DNA from: Paralichthys olivaceus | Taxonomy: Eukaryota > Chordata > Actinopteri > Pleuronectiformes > Paralichthyidae | DNA length: 64,000 bases | NCBI RefSeq assembly: GCF_024713975.1 | Contig: NC_091098.1 | Location: 15,920,316-15,984,315, forward strand | Direction of reading: 5' to 3' | In this document: piece after piece, positions 1 to 13,623 of the stretch | Layout of the letters: each line of letters begins with the position of its first letter | Position numbering within the stretch: position 1 is the stretch's first letter | Notes under the pieces: model-generated | What the model saw: only the letters and a program-made list of their open reading frames with translations | Databases searched by the model: none | What the model was told of the DNA's origin: nothing | Position numbers and translations under genes: made by a program

Positions 1-2801
1 GCGTGCCGAAAGTAATATCCGTAATAATCCTTTATTCCAGTATTTGAACATACCTTGGTGAAAAAACCCAGTCTTCAAACTGTATATTTTTCATGAATTA
101 GACAGAACGTGTCCCTCATTGATCTAGTTACTCTTACTGCCTTCCCTTCTAAAGTCTCCACACACAGAGGACGACATGATCATTCAGTTAATACAAAAAT
201 CATAAAAGCAGCTGTAGGATATTCTCTGTTGTGCAGCTTACGTTAGTGCACATTGGTCATCATGGGGAATGTTGAATAATGAAAGGGATGACCACAGACA
301 CACTACATTTCATTTTATTTGAATGTGGATTGGAGTGTATCACATATGACACGTCGTTGTTAGTGCTAACATCGCCATTTAAATGCAAATGCCAGCAGGT
401 TCAAAATAAAAAAGGAAAACATGTCGCACTTGCCTTTGGAAATGATTCTGAACTGAACACACAGACAGACAGACTGGCGCGCGTGTACGTCACGCACAAA
501 CAAAACTCAAGGACCCGCGTGTGGTTAAAACGCTCCTAACGAAGACTCAGTTGAACGCACGTAATCACAGTTTGTATTAATAAAGTTAAAGTTTGATCTT
601 TTAAAGAAATGACTGTCCTGCAAGACAATGGAAATATTCAAAGGTGAAAATGTGACATTGTTTCGTGGACAACATTCTGGATCATTGTAGCATCAATGAC
701 AATATTGTCTGTTTAAAAAAACTGGGAATTTTGTAAACAACATATTTCAAAAATATTAAATTCGTCCAGTAAGTTTTATGTATTTAACATAAAAGAATTT
801 AACCCAGTGGTTTAAACGAAGTTCATTTTGCATTAACCTTCCTGCGATTGATTCTTGACAAATTTAAACCAAACTCTTCAGTGAGAATGAGGCTTTTCTT
901 AAACATTCAGCAGCACGGTGTCAGTGTTAGTATCATGTCCGTGTGGTTTTGTACTGACTGACGCACAGATAACCACGATAACACACACGAATCCAACTCA
1001 ACCGCGCTTTTTCGAACTGAACACAATATCTGCAATGAAAAATAAACAAAACATGCGGATGCTAAGGTGACACAGTGTTTGTACATGCAAAAGTATATTA
1101 CCATTTTACAGTGGGCTGTTTTTATATGTTTGTATGTCTTTGTGTAATAAGTAGCCTCTGAGTTGCACTCTTACGTTAGTGGTCTTGTGTTTTTGAATTG
1201 AAACATTTAAAAACTGCTGTGTGTATGTAACAAATACATCCTGCACATTTCTTCATATTCACTGTAATGTTTGCAATCTTCTCCCTTTTTAATATCACCA
1301 CCTAATTTCGCCTGCACACGGTAAATGTATTTTAAATTGTAAGATATATTTAAGACATGTAAAATTCAAACATCTATTTTAGTTTTACGAATAGTTTTGA
1401 GGAGAAAATTAGAAGAGAGTCACACCAAATGTTTTAGTTTGAAATGGAAAAAAAAGGTACGTGCAAAACCCGCATTCATTTAGTTGAGAGTTAATTATTC
1501 TCCCCTCTGGGCCACACTGAGAAGCATTCAGGAAAAAAAACAAGAACACCAGTAAGACTATTAATTTCACATCTGTAACATTGGAATCACATGTGAAACA
1601 ACAAGAAACATCCTGGCAGTAAGACAAAATTGCGCATAACAATAGCCCAGGTATGCAGTGAATTATTTATTAGGCTGTAAGATGTTTTGTGGTAACAGTA
1701 AAACCAGGAAAAAAGGGAGAAGGGGGGAAAAAACCTTAATGCTTGACGTAATCCTTTTTGGGGTTTAGTTTCCTGTTGCACCACAATAATAAATATTCTT
1801 ACAGGCCCATCAGCCACTAGCGAACTAATTCCACCGTCTAGTTAACATTTTGTAGCCCATTTCACAAAGAGAACCAATTAGTTCACGAAGAGAGGCTGCA
1901 GTGTAGTTAAAGGTAACTTATAGACCTAATAAGATTAAATATGTGGCCTGTTTAACGGATTCACGTGCAGCTCTGTTACAGTGGTAAAGTAATATGAAGA
2001 GAAAAGGCAAATAGATAATCTGCAGGGCAAAATACAAGTTTTATTTCATGCATGAAACATGTTATTCTTCTCAAGTACGTAAGAAAGACGCATTTCACAA
2101 TGTTACCTTCAGGTCAAATGGAAAAGCGAACCGTTGATTTTCAGAAACAACGTCAGAGTTTAACACGTCTCGTTTTTAAAAAAAATTCCAAGTCACAAAG
2201 AGCCTCACGTCTTATCTGATTTTCTATTGAATTACACACCTGCATTTACTGCTTACCTTGCTAAACCGGTGGCAACAACAAAGCCAGTCGATGAAAACAA
2301 ACTCAAAAACACTTTATGACAAAATCCTCGATGGTTTCATCCTCGCAGCTCTGGACGAAAACGCACATCACACGTTGAACGAATAAAAAGTTGAATTAAA
2401 ATCAGAAGTTCTGAAGTGAAACAGAAATCAAAATCTCACGAGCCACGTAGTTAGTCCCCTAAAAAAATCCCCTGCTGCAGCAGTCGTCCTTTGTTCCTCC
2501 TGCTGTCCTGACCGGCCTGTGGTCGCTAGGTGGCGCTGTTGCTCCACCAAACGCCTGCATGTTCCCCAACTTGACCGCGCTGACGTCACGCCAGTCTGGA
2601 GCATCAAGGCCACTTCCATGCCGCTATTGGTCTGAAAATCACATGACATGTCTCCCAGCATCCATAATTATGTTGCTGATATTTTTGCACCCCCCTCCAA
2701 AAGATGTCCGCATCCCTCTGTCCTGATTGTCCCGGAGAAATCCCGTAGTTCAGACCAGTGGAACACACCAAACGATCACTGTGTTGCCAAATGCAAAAAA
2801 A
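1..2801. other. Spacer upstream of hoxc10a (hoxc11a-hoxc10a intergenic)
   Basis: No homeobox exon or other convincing coding segment is visible on either strand; the short open frames lack family resemblance. By cluster order the left edge should face hoxc11a, but no hoxc11a coding sequence is inside the window, so its 3' UTR could only be here unseen. A CACGTG box lies at 1962-1967. The last 300 bases before hoxc10a are more GC-rich, as expected of its promoter and 5' UTR, but I see no clear TATA box. Confidence 0.6.
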
Positions 2802-3548
2802 ATGTCATGTCCGAATAACATAGCTCCCGGTAACTTCCTGATGGATTCCTTAATGGGAGGATCATCTTCCTTCAGGGGTGAGGGTTACTCCAGCAGCCCC
2901 GGAATGTACATCCACTCAGCCGCAGAGTACGGATATTCAGTGATGAGAAACATTGGCAAGATTGGACCATCTCCACTCTCCAAAAGAGACGAGGCTCCTC
3001 CGGGCGCCCTGGCGCTCAGCGGCTTCCAGGATGGGCCCTACCTGTCAGCCCAGCTGGCCACATGGACCCCAGCCTCCAAAAGCAGCAGGGACGAACAACC
3101 TGTTGCCCAGTGTTTACAACCCTGCTCGTTTCCAGCGGGTAACGTCAAAGAGGAGGCGTTTTGTTGCCTCTATCAGGATGACAGCAATAAGGGGAAACAG
3201 ACAACAGAGTCGGCCACTTACATCCGGCTCGGGGACAATAGCTGCCGGCCTCAGCAAACTGCCGCCTCGTCCAGCGGCTGTTTCCAGGTGTACAGCGGAG
3301 GGAGGCCGCAGCAGGACGACCAGCAGCATTTCCCCCCCGGCTTCTCCCTGACACACTTGGCGACATCTGTTGAATCAGCACCAGCATCGACAATCAGCTG
3401 CAGCAAAGCGGCGCAGGAGGCAGCGAGAGAGGCTTCAGAGACAGAGGAGAGTCAGAGCAGGAAGGAAGAGAAGGCCAAGAGTGACAGCTGTTCAGATAAC
3501 TCGGACGGGGAATTAAAAGGTAGATTACTACTACTACTACTACTATAC

Positions 3549-3603
<55 letters not shown>

Positions 3604-3752
3604 ACACACACAGAGATACACTCTCTCACACTCACTCTCACACTCTCACACACTCACACACACTTGTTCATGCACACAAACTCATGCACACAAATAATTT
3701 GTTCACCAAAATATTGTATAATGGATGCATTGATTCTGTCAGTGGTGTTGTT

Positions 3753-3800
<48 letters not shown>

Positions 3801-5846
3801 TGTGTGCATGTGAGTGTGTGCGCGTGCGCGTTGTGTGTCACGGTCCCATAATGCGGACTGGTGTTTGATAGCAGTCATATGGGGTTGTATGAGCATTTGA
3901 CAGCCTCGCCTAGCAGGGGTTATGGTGCCCGTGGTATTTAACACCTTTCCATTAATGTGAGAATGTGAGATGGGCAGTTATCATTGAAATAAACACGCTC
4001 TCTCTCTCTCTCTCTTTCAGACACACACACACACACACTCCTTCTCACTTTCTGTTCCTCCACTCTCTCTCTTACATGGATCATATTCATTTGACGGAAC
4101 CATTTTTAACAGCACAATTTTGCGCCTTAAATTTCTTGTACCGAGCCAATATAACAAAATAGTATGGTATCAGCGGCTGAAAACATTTTGCTCTGGCTTA
4201 ATAATTTAAAAACCTTTTACACGTTTCTCATGCATGATATCTCAGAAATCATCACAAATACACGTTTCTGCGTCGATGAAGCGATAATACACAATCATTC
4301 CAGCCCAGTTTTTGCAGCATAATAATTTAGAATAAAACTGCACGTCTGAGCACACGTGTCTTTTCCTTTACCTCATTTTAAAAGTGGCAGATTGAAAATA
4401 ACAAACTAAATTTGTGGGGGTTTTTTGGACAAAACTACAAATGTGTATAACTGTTATTAGATTTCTATTATTATCAAAATATGTGATCAGTCGATTTAAA
4501 CGCTCGTAATAATATCGATGATTATCATAACTATATCATATGATAGTTTGCCCATAATAAATTGACGATAGCTACAATTATGTTATTGCACATCCCTTTG
4601 ACTCTTTTTCTTTTGCTCCGGTTTAAACCTGGGATCGGTTTGTTGTGTTATTTATGGGTTTGGCTAAAAGCTCCATACATGATGACCAACAAGATCCTTT
4701 TTAATTTCCTTTAATTTAATTGGAAGATGTACCAAAGGCAACGGGAGCGACTTTTTGAATATGTTTATGTGTGTGTGTGTGTGTGTGTCCCCTTAATCCC
4801 ATATTAGTGAATTAAACGTTTTGACAATGATTAAATGTGGGCCACTAATTCAGTGTTCACATTAGGGTAATTATTACTGTAACCTGCGTGTTGTGCGCGT
4901 GTGTTTGTGTGTGTGTGCGCGTGTGTGTGTTTGTGTGTGTGTGTGTCTTTGTCTTTGCAAAAGAGGCGTTATCCCCCAGAGTCCACAAGCTAATCAAGGA
5001 ATTAACAGAATGTGCAGCAGTGTGATTTTTTTCCTTCTCTATCACACACATGTCTTGTGCCTTTGTCCCTGTTATGTTTATATCATTATTATTGGTAGTA
5101 GTAATCTTGTATTATGCTACAGAGACTTCCTAATGTTTTGGGATGAACCTCCAACATTTTTTCATTTGGCACTCGTGTGCAGAAGTAATAAATTTTTTAT
5201 GGGAGTCTGAGGTCCAACAAGACAAAAGAAGTGCTTACACACCCTAGTTTGATTTGATCTAATTATAGCCATACGTCATACAAAAGCAATTTGCGAGCAG
5301 TAGGAGTTGTAGCTTAAGGTGGGATGTTTTGTGTCGTTCATTTGATCAAGGCAGTCACGGAGGGTCCGGATCTGGGTGAATCTGTTTTTTTATTCACTTT
5401 GTTGCTGCTGGACGGTCTTCAGCGTGCGTTTGAGAAATGTGTGTGTACATGTAGCAGCATCCATTGTATTGATTGTGTCATGAAGCTGCATGTGATCCCT
5501 GCACAAATTCTCCAGACTGCTGCAGTTTGACCATGGTTGTAATTTCTCTTTGTTTTTCTCTGGTGCAGATGATTTATCTGCGGAGAAGACGATGGGGAGC
5601 TGGTTGAAAGCCAAAAGTGGACGGAAGAAGCGGTGTCCCTACACAAAGCACCAGACGCTGGAGCTGGAGAAGGAGTTCTTGTTCAACATGTATCTGTCTC
5701 GGGAGCGCCGCCTGGAGATCAGCCGGAGTATCAACCTGACCGACAGACAGGTCAAGATCTGGTTCCAGAACAGACGCATGAAGCTCAAGAAGCTGAACAG
5801 GGAGAGTCGCGAAAGGGGGCAGGGTGCAGTTTACAGCTACTCGTGA
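2802..5846 (+). CDS. hoxc10a: Hoxc10a homeodomain transcription factor; exons 2802-3519 and 5569-5846
   Basis: Abd-B-class (group 10) Hox protein, nuclear DNA-binding regulator of posterior axial and fin patterning. Two exons join to 331 residues. Exon 1 ends in codon phase 1 at an AAAAG|gtagat donor (3520); exon 2 follows a ggtgcag acceptor (5568). The N-terminus MSCPNN, a PLSKRDE motif near residue 60 and the [10 protein letters not shown]-type stretch near 140 point to HoxC10 rather than HoxA10 or HoxD10. The homeodomain is about 257-316, with the group-10 [21 protein letters not shown] helix 1 region, WFQNRRMK in helix 3 and the PBX-contact tryptophan at W251. The start is the ATG at 2802; the frame stays open upstream without an ATG. 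The tail after the homeodomain is unusual: [12 protein letters not shown] replaces the usual group-10 ending. The 2.05 kb intron carries long C, CA and TG tracts. A poly(A) signal AATAAA lies at 6335. mir-196a lies 1.6 kb downstream. Confidence 0.96.
3550..3613. repeat. Poly-C tract of about 40 nt running into (CA)n
   Basis: In the hoxc10a intron, 30 bases after the donor, a CTA triplet run is followed by about 40 consecutive C and then CA dinucleotides. Such tracts are length-unstable and error-prone in sequencing, so the exact length should not be trusted. Confidence 0.95.
3757..3792. repeat. (TG)n microsatellite in hoxc10a intron
   Basis: An uninterrupted run of TG dinucleotides, followed by further interrupted TG and CG-containing repeats to about 3830. 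It could pair with the CA tract at 3590-3613 in the same intron. Confidence 0.95.
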
Positions 5847-7420
5847 GGAGATATTTACGCACACACACATCTACATCTACACACACACACGCACACACAC
5901 ACACACACACAGAAACACACACAGAAACACACACAGAGACATAACACAAATATGACGCATGACACAAATACAGACATGCATGTGTCATTCATCAATTATC
6001 AATTTTCTCTTTATCTGGTACACACACCACAAACACACCTTCCTAAATTAATGATGGAACTCCTCATCCTGCAGTCTATAGACTTTGGTTTCCAGGTGAA
6101 CAGCAGCATGAGGACGGCGATGTGCTGTTACCTGGTGATTACATCAATAACACAACATTAACAAACCAAACAAAAGGAGGAGACGCTCTCCAGCAGTGTA
6201 TAAACAACTAAGCAGCATCACTCTGCTGAGCTTTAATGAATGTTGTGCCACTTCTCGTGCAGCTTCCTCCCCCGCTGTGCAGTGTGCATGCACAAGATGA
6301 TATCAAGCTATGTCATGGCACACGATTCCAAAACAATAAAAGGAGGGGAAAACGGAAAGGTTTTATACCAACTTTGTCCTTCCCCTGATGGCATAGTGGT
6401 GGGAATGAGAGGGAGGGAGAGACACTGCGGATGAGAGAAGGAGATCAGGGCAGTTTTAATAGAAGTGAGAGACCATAACGTTGATTTAAATATTATCCAG
6501 GTGACCACAGTAAGTCAAGGTCATAAAATTCTAATGTCAGGTTCGCCCTGGAAAGCGTTGGGGGAGGATTTTATGATCTGCAAATATAATGTGCTGCAGC
6601 AGTAAAAGATGCGTTTAAAGGTGTGTGTGGAGGAGGGCTAATCCACACAGTAGAGACTGCACTGTGTGCAGGATCCAGCCGAGTCGCCGGGGCTGGCAGG
6701 AGCAGCCACCCTCCTCCTGCCCGGGATAATGGGAGCTGCACGGGAGCATGAAGATAAGAAAGATGGTGGATAAAAGGGACCGCGATGGCTGCAGGGACAA
6801 TAACAACAACAACAACACGCATCACGGCAAACACGTGGATAACTAAACGCGGCAGGAAGGCGTCTGTGGGAGGCGAGTGAAGGTAGGACTCATATTTCAT
6901 GAATATTTCCACGTCCTGTGCTGGAAACTGTGCCACATCTGTCAGGGAAGCCTGCTTGACAGCTCCAGTGGCACGCACGGTGCATGCCTGCTCACGTTGA
7001 TAACTCACATGAAGTTGCTGATATTAATAAGCTGCTGCTGATTTCTTTTGTGTTTATTCCATTGTGCTGGTCTAATATTGTTGGCATTGTGTTTCTGGGT
7101 ACATACTCTGATTTAATTATTTTAACGATTGCATATATGAAACAGCTGAGTACACGTTGTGCTGTGCAGCTACATTATATCCATGCTGTTACAACTATAG
7201 GATATAAAAGCTGACACGTATCTTTATGAGTTAACTCTTTAACACGTGCATTGCTATCTAGGCGGTGTTATTGAGAAAGTAGCCTGGCTGCAGCCTGGTG
7301 TGTTTTTTTATTGTGCTGGTACTCGCCTTTCCTCTTTGTGCTGGATAGTGTTAATCCTCACTTGGCTTTGTGCATGCATGCTTTGTCCTTGTCCGTGGAT
7401 TCTAACCCCCTTTTCTGCGC
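5847..7420. other. hoxc10a 3' UTR and hoxc10a-mir-196a spacer
   Basis: CA-rich simple repeat follows the stop codon (about 5859-5938). An AATAAA at 6335-6340 is a reasonable poly(A) signal, which would give a 3' UTR of about 0.5 kb. No second gene is seen before mir-196a. Confidence 0.6.
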
Positions 7421-7514
7421 GAAGCTGAAGCGTGGTTTAGGTAGTTTCATGTTGTTGGGGTTGGCTTCCTGGCTCGGCAACAAGAAACTGCCTTGATTAC
7501 GTCAGTTCGTCTTC
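7421..7514 (+). ncRNA. mir196a: mir-196a microRNA precursor
   Basis: The mature 5p arm at 7438-7459 is a full match to the miR-196a sequence as I know it (seed AGGTAGT). The 3p arm at 7475-7496 matches the known star strand in all but its last bases. The two arms fold on each other around a loop of about 15 nt, and the flanking stem (GAAGCTGAAG on the left, CGTCTTC on the right) also pairs. The location between group 10 and group 9 Hox genes is the conserved one; the human HOXC counterpart is mir-196a-2. miR-196 represses Hox messages by cleavage or translational block. Candidate sites in this window lie in the hoxc8a and hoxc6a 3' UTRs. Confidence 0.97.
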
Positions 7515-10500
7515 ATCAAGGGCACAATTTCCGCTGAATTACCCCCTATAGTCACACAGGTTGCCCCCGCAAATGGCATTGTAAATGAACTGAGCTGCAA
7601 TATCTTCGGACAGAGACGTTTTCTTTCTTTGGCTGTTGTTTTGTGGCGGGCTGTAAAACCTCCCGAAGCTCTCAGAGGGAGAATAGGTTGTAAACAACAT
7701 GGGGTAAAGTTTTAGACTGCGTTGTGCTGCATCTGTCATCACTGGCTGTCTGCTTGGGTTTAATGGTTTCAGCTGCTTTATGATCTGATATATGGATGGA
7801 TGGATGGATTGATAGATGGATGGATGGATGCATGGGTGGATATTTGGCTCTTATTTGTTTATCTTGCAAATGAAGCAGGTATATAAATTGATGCGTATTG
7901 ACATTCCCATGATCCCATGTGAGCACTCTTTGTTCTTGTGTCTGTTCATCCACGGCTCAGACATGTGTCTTTTTCCTCTCTTAATTTTTGTAATATTTCA
8001 TGACAAGCAGGAACTTAATAATAAAATATCTGACAGTATACGATGTCAAATTATTTACAAATTTGACAGTTAATGCTTTAATGGCCGCATTCATTCGATT
8101 ATAAATCAAATTTTGTTAATTCAGACCAGATTTTTTTTTGTCCCGTGGAATTTCTAAAATTATTATTTTGTGCATTCATTAGTGTAACTAGGCTACTTTA
8201 TTCCATATTTTCATTGTCCTTAATCGTGTACATCCCTGTGTCAGAAGTTTTGTTGCTCGAGATAAAGATACTTGCGTTTACACACAACCATTATTTTATA
8301 AAATAATTTCACTTTATAAAACGAAAATAATTTGTTCGAAATTAGACTCCAGTAGCATCAGTATTGAACTTTTTTATTTTCTGTAGCACTGAAATATTGA
8401 AATGATTTAGCAAACATGGGATGTAATATATCACATACACACATTTACCATCATGAGTAGACTAACTTTATTTTTCTTTTTGCCTTAAACCAAACAGTTT
8501 GGTTATTGACAACATGAATCAATAGCAATGTACAAGCAGAGGTTAAATAAGGTCACAGAGGAAAACAGAAATCTTCAGGACAGCTTATCGAGAAGAAACA
8601 ATCATTTATTCATGGAGAGTCTGCTCCTGTGGCGTAGTCAGCAGCTTTTTTCTTGCAAGGGAGACTAGTGTTTATACTGGTCACTATTTCCCCTTGTTTC
8701 CTCAGCCCCCTGCTCCCTTTGGCGGTGGTGCAACTGGAAGAGACAGTCTGGAATCCAAAGTCACTTTCATTCAGCTGCAGTGAATGAGTGTCTCCCTTGG
8801 AATGCATCACTGACAAAGACTTTACAGCGCTGGAAACAGCCCCGAACCCTGCACAGATTCACCCTAAAACCATATACACATAAAGCAATTTATTTCACTT
8901 TGTAGTGGCGCACAGGAACTGAGGGCTTCACACAGACACCTCTTTAGGACAGCTGAGGATGTGTTACTGCCATGGCATGATCAGACACGAAGCAACTATG
9001 CTAACCTCTTTTCTTTTTCGCCTTTTCTGCCCTTTTTTTGTAGGTTAAATTAGATTTTGGTTTTGAGATGTAAAGTAATATGTTTAGTATTTGGACAATT
9101 TTACAATAATTAGTAAATGATTCGGTTGAGAAGACAAAGGACAGTAACTTTATTTCAATGGAAAATGTTCAGATATTCCTTCGTATTTTTATTTTGAGCA
9201 TTTTCAGCGAAATTGAACTAAAGTGCGTTTTTTAAATTGAGTGACAATTGGGCTAATAATTAGGAATGATTTCCTATTTTAATGGTGTGGAATTAGAAAT
9301 TAAAGCTGCATTAAGAAAGAACAAAATCCATGCTAAAACTGATGATCTGATCAATATTACACGACGATTACTCTTATCATATCTGGTATGATGTATTATC
9401 TTTATTGATTAGCAATAGATCCCACAATGTGTTATTCTGTAAAACATGGGAATTAGATTTGAGGTGTTTAGACTGAAAACGTTGATTTCGATGGAGCATT
9501 ATTCTCTAATTAAGACGCGTATCTGGCTTCTCTGTTTCTGTGCTGCGGGTATTTGTGGTGGTGTCTGTTCCGCACATGGGGACTTTTATAAATAGCTTCT
9601 GATATTCACTTTGAATTTTTCCATATGCAGAGCTTGTGTGCGGATAATATGATCCAAATGTTGACTATAGATAAAGCACCAATTGGTTTACACTGCGACG
9701 TGCGAGTGTGGGGGATGGCAATATTTACAGTGCTTAGGTCTATATGTTGTGATTTAACCACTGTTACCAGAAGAATCATTTGAAATGGTCATTTATATCC
9801 GTCCACCCTGAGGTGAAGCAAACTGGTTATTCTGATGGAAGTGAAAGCAAACAAAGTCCACACTGAATTGACACTGGAATGTATATTTTACATGAACATA
9901 CACAGGAGATAATTGTGTCTTGATACGCCCATGTGGTTTGTGATTATAAGGAAATAAATGCACAATATTCTGTCGTAATCTGCAATTCAATCTTTTTAAA
10001 ATAATTAATATTTAAACTGCCGTTTGAATATTTGCCTTGTTATTTAAATCGCAACCGTTTCATGATGTGTAGTGAAGCTGCTTGGTCAGTATGTAACTTT
10101 TATTCACGTTATAACCTTTCAAAGCTGGATTTAGGCAAAACATGCATTCTTTTTTTAAGGGGTTTGTAGATATTGGATTTAAGGCGTTGGTCCTCAAATA
10201 GTTATTTCAAACAGTAACAGTATACACCCAAACTGTGACTCAGCGTCAGGCTTTTTTCTCCACTTGCCATGTAAAGACTCAAAACTCCTAATAAATGTCC
10301 TGTTTAACCAAAACCACTCTGTCCACGTCAGTTTGGCGTTACTTGCACAGGCACAGCTATCTCACTCGTATTTGCTCTGATGTTATGAATGGAAACTTGA
10401 TCGTGTGATAGAGAAATGTCAGACACGGGCTCATATGGTCGTATCAGTTTCAAGTATTGACGTTATCACGACCAAATTTACATACTTAAGGTATATGGGC

Positions 10501-13500
10501 ACATCCAGGCTGAAACACGCAGTATTTCCATGTAATGTTACAGAGTCAAAGGATAGATGGAGACAGACTGAAGCCTTTAAGAGGCAAATGTGTGATTTTG
10601 GACAATAAGTACAAAATTGACTTAACTTGGCTGCAGAGGAGCGCGAACTAAACAAGCATTGTTGTTTCATTTATTCTATTAACCTTTACGCACTCTTTTA
10701 TCTTTTATCTAGTCTTGTGTATTGATGACACTGGAGGATATTCTCCTGAACGAAATGAACAACTGTCACTTTTCGCTTTGTTCATCGTAGCAGGATGTTT
10801 TTCTATCTCAAATCTTCAACAGGGCGTGACCATTTGAAATAAAATAATAAAAAGGTTTATCCATGCGAGATAGAAGCGTTTCTATGGACGTATAATTGTA
10901 TATGTTTCAGTTGCTGTTTCAGTTTTGTTCGAACGTGGCACAAGACAGAAATTTGAGAAATAAGAAACAACTGAGGAAATCTTGATGATGTAGTTTTTAT
11001 TATAGCTCATCAAACATGGATAAACATGTGGAATGGATACGTTGTTTAAAATAATATTACTTACATCATTAATGGACACACACACGCACGGGCGCGCACG
11101 CCCACGAGAACATAAAGGATTGAGGATTTCAGTGGATTACTCTGGACATGGCTATATGACTATATAATGTATTTATATGACCATATGTTATTGTAATAAA
11201 TGGTCATTGGGCACTTTGTCATTCAGCTGTAATGGCAGCAGTTGAATTAACGGACTCAGACCTTCAACCTGCAGAAAACACACGTGCACACACTCACACA
11301 CACACACACACACACACTCTCTCTCATAGACACACACACGTATACGATGTGGTGTGAGATAAGGTAGATGCAGTTAACGGCTTTATTTGAGTAAACATGT
11401 GGGGGAATATTTGAGTCTCTGCAGGCTGGCGCAGTCATCAGCGCACTCCAGGATACCGTTTGGCGCTATCGGGGTTCAGGTCTGGCGTCTGGCCTTTTAA
11501 ATTTCATGGTTGAAACTGAACTCAGCAACCATGACACGCATCGCACTTCCCAAATGCGTCTATACATACCGATTACATTTTGTTTCACGCCATGTGCGTG
11601 AAGACTGAATATTGAATATCACGTCAGTTCATTGTGTAGCGTGAGAAATAATTTGGACACATTTTTGGGGGAAATTGTATCTAATATGTGACGTCAATGG
11701 ACCCGTGTATTTTGGCTTCCACAAACGTTTTTTTTTTATTTCAACACTTACATTCGGATTCATACAACTATACTAAATTGTGTTTTATTTTGAAGTTTGT
11801 GTCTTTGGTTAAACACCATGTCGTACTTTATGGATCATAGTGCGCCCAGTTTGTGTTAATTTCAGCGTGTAGTGGTTTGCACGGCTGCACTATTATAATT
11901 TCACTTTTACGCATTACAACTGTCTGATCTGCACGCTCTTATACATACATACAAATATTTCTCTGTCATCTTAAAGTTTGATCAGCCGTTTCCAGACCGC
12001 CTGCCTTGTTTTTATACTAACCACTTGTCCACAGCGAGAGGAAAACAATATGAAATGTCAGAAACAATTACAAACACCAGCACGCATATAACCCCAAAAA
12101 CTAACAGCCTCCAAAACACCAAAACCACCTTCGGATAAAACATAAACGCATACACACAGCATCAAAAACCCCAAAACAACACACGTCAGCTTCACCATTA
12201 TTTTTCTTAACCCAAAAAGCACAAAAACTCTTTCGCACCAAAGTCACCACATCACAGAAATACAACATGTGCGGCTTTTAGTGGGATTTACTGATGCATC
12301 AGCCATGCCCCCATCCATTCTGCACATACATGCATTAAAGTTCATTATTATTTATGGTACAATTAGTCTAATTGTCTTCCCCAATGACACTGGTGCCTTC
12401 CTCGCTTTCCCCCGTCTCCTGCGCATGTAAGTATTGTCTTATATTTGTCTCCTGCAGAAGAGTTCAGGGTGGTTTTTACAGCCTAATAACTGACAAGCTA
12501 CTGGTGCACTGCAGGGCAAATACAGTAAAGTCCTGCCATTAGACACAACACGAACATTATTCCCAATCTTGAGAGCCTTCATTTGGTTGAACCTCTTCAA
12601 CGAACCCTTTTACCTCCACTGCTCCTCTGTCCTCCTCCATCCTGTCCTCGGCCTTTCTCTTTCCTTGTCTTTAATGCAAATAGTTTCACTCGCATCTTGT
12701 GGCAGTGGCTTTACGTTTAAGCTGGGGGAACCCGGATGTACTCTTATTAACGACAAGTTTATGAACAATCAAATGGTCCTCGTTAAAATTTATTGATGGG
12801 CATAAAAAACATGAACGGTCACCATGCAGCCGAATATAGCCCGCTGTAGTGGGCTGCTTGTCAAGAATCCGAATCCCCTCCTCTCCTATCTCCGCAAATC
12901 CCACTTAGGAAATGTTTGGTCTGTTGTGCCCTCGTTAAAACAGTGCAAAGTTTATTGTTGGGGTGTCCTGCATCCCGGAGTTTGATTCCCCCCTCTCCTC
13001 TGTGTCTATATATGTATATGTGCGCGTGGCTACTGTGAAGGCTTCTCTCTCTGTTAAGAAATTAACAACATTCCGCAGGAAGTTATAAACCCTCCACGTT
13101 ATCGAATGCGCTGCGGGTTTAATAAGGATAAAACTCGTCAACGATTCAATAAACACTTTAAAGCTGTAACTCTATTCCTCGCGGCAACGTGGGGCTACGG
13201 TGGGTTTTTGCCAGACAGAGATTGATTACACCATCAAATAGTGCCTTGCTCGCTGTGAGGCGCAGCGCGCACAGGTCTGTTCTGCGACTGCACACATCCG
13301 CTATCAACACTTATATATATTATCTTTATATAGAAACATGGCGGTGAGAGTTACCTCCAATGCGTCCGAGAGAAAAGGAGCGAAAGAGCGTATTCTTTAA
13401 TCCGATTTATGTGCCACGGTATCCCAGGATAAGTGGCGCATTGATCCACTGTACAATTTTTGTGGGGGTAAATATAATCACGTGGCGTCGAGGCAGCCAA

Positions 13501-13623
13501 TAGCAGGAAGGGAAGCGTTGAGAAATAATTACCTGCCTTGATTGTTCTATGGCTAGATAAAAAAGTACACATACACTCCATATAATAATCGGATGCATGT
13601 AAAAGAGTCGGGGAGGCTTCGAC
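7515..13623. other. mir-196a-hoxc9a spacer
   Basis: About 6 kb, largely AT-rich, with short simple repeats (a GGAT-type run near 7793-7835; CA near 11289-11337). No coding exon was recognised on either strand. Points of note are a homeodomain-type palindrome at 12359-12375 and a strong-looking GTAAGTA donor motif near 12427 that could end an upstream noncoding exon. The final 200 bases form the hoxc9a promoter. Confidence 0.55.
13479..13501 (+). promoter_or_regulatory. hoxc9a proximal promoter: CACGTG E-box and CCAAT box
   Basis: CACGTG at 13479-13484 and CCAAT at 13497-13501 lie about 125-145 bases before the hoxc9a ATG. An AT-rich AGATAAAAAAG stretch near 13554 could serve as a weak TATA element. 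The role is inferred from position and motif only. Confidence 0.5.

Noticed and set aside
2727-2801. 25-codon in-frame N-terminal extension of hoxc10a
   Set aside because: Its first codon is TTG, not ATG; the conserved protein start MSCPNN is at the ATG at 2802.
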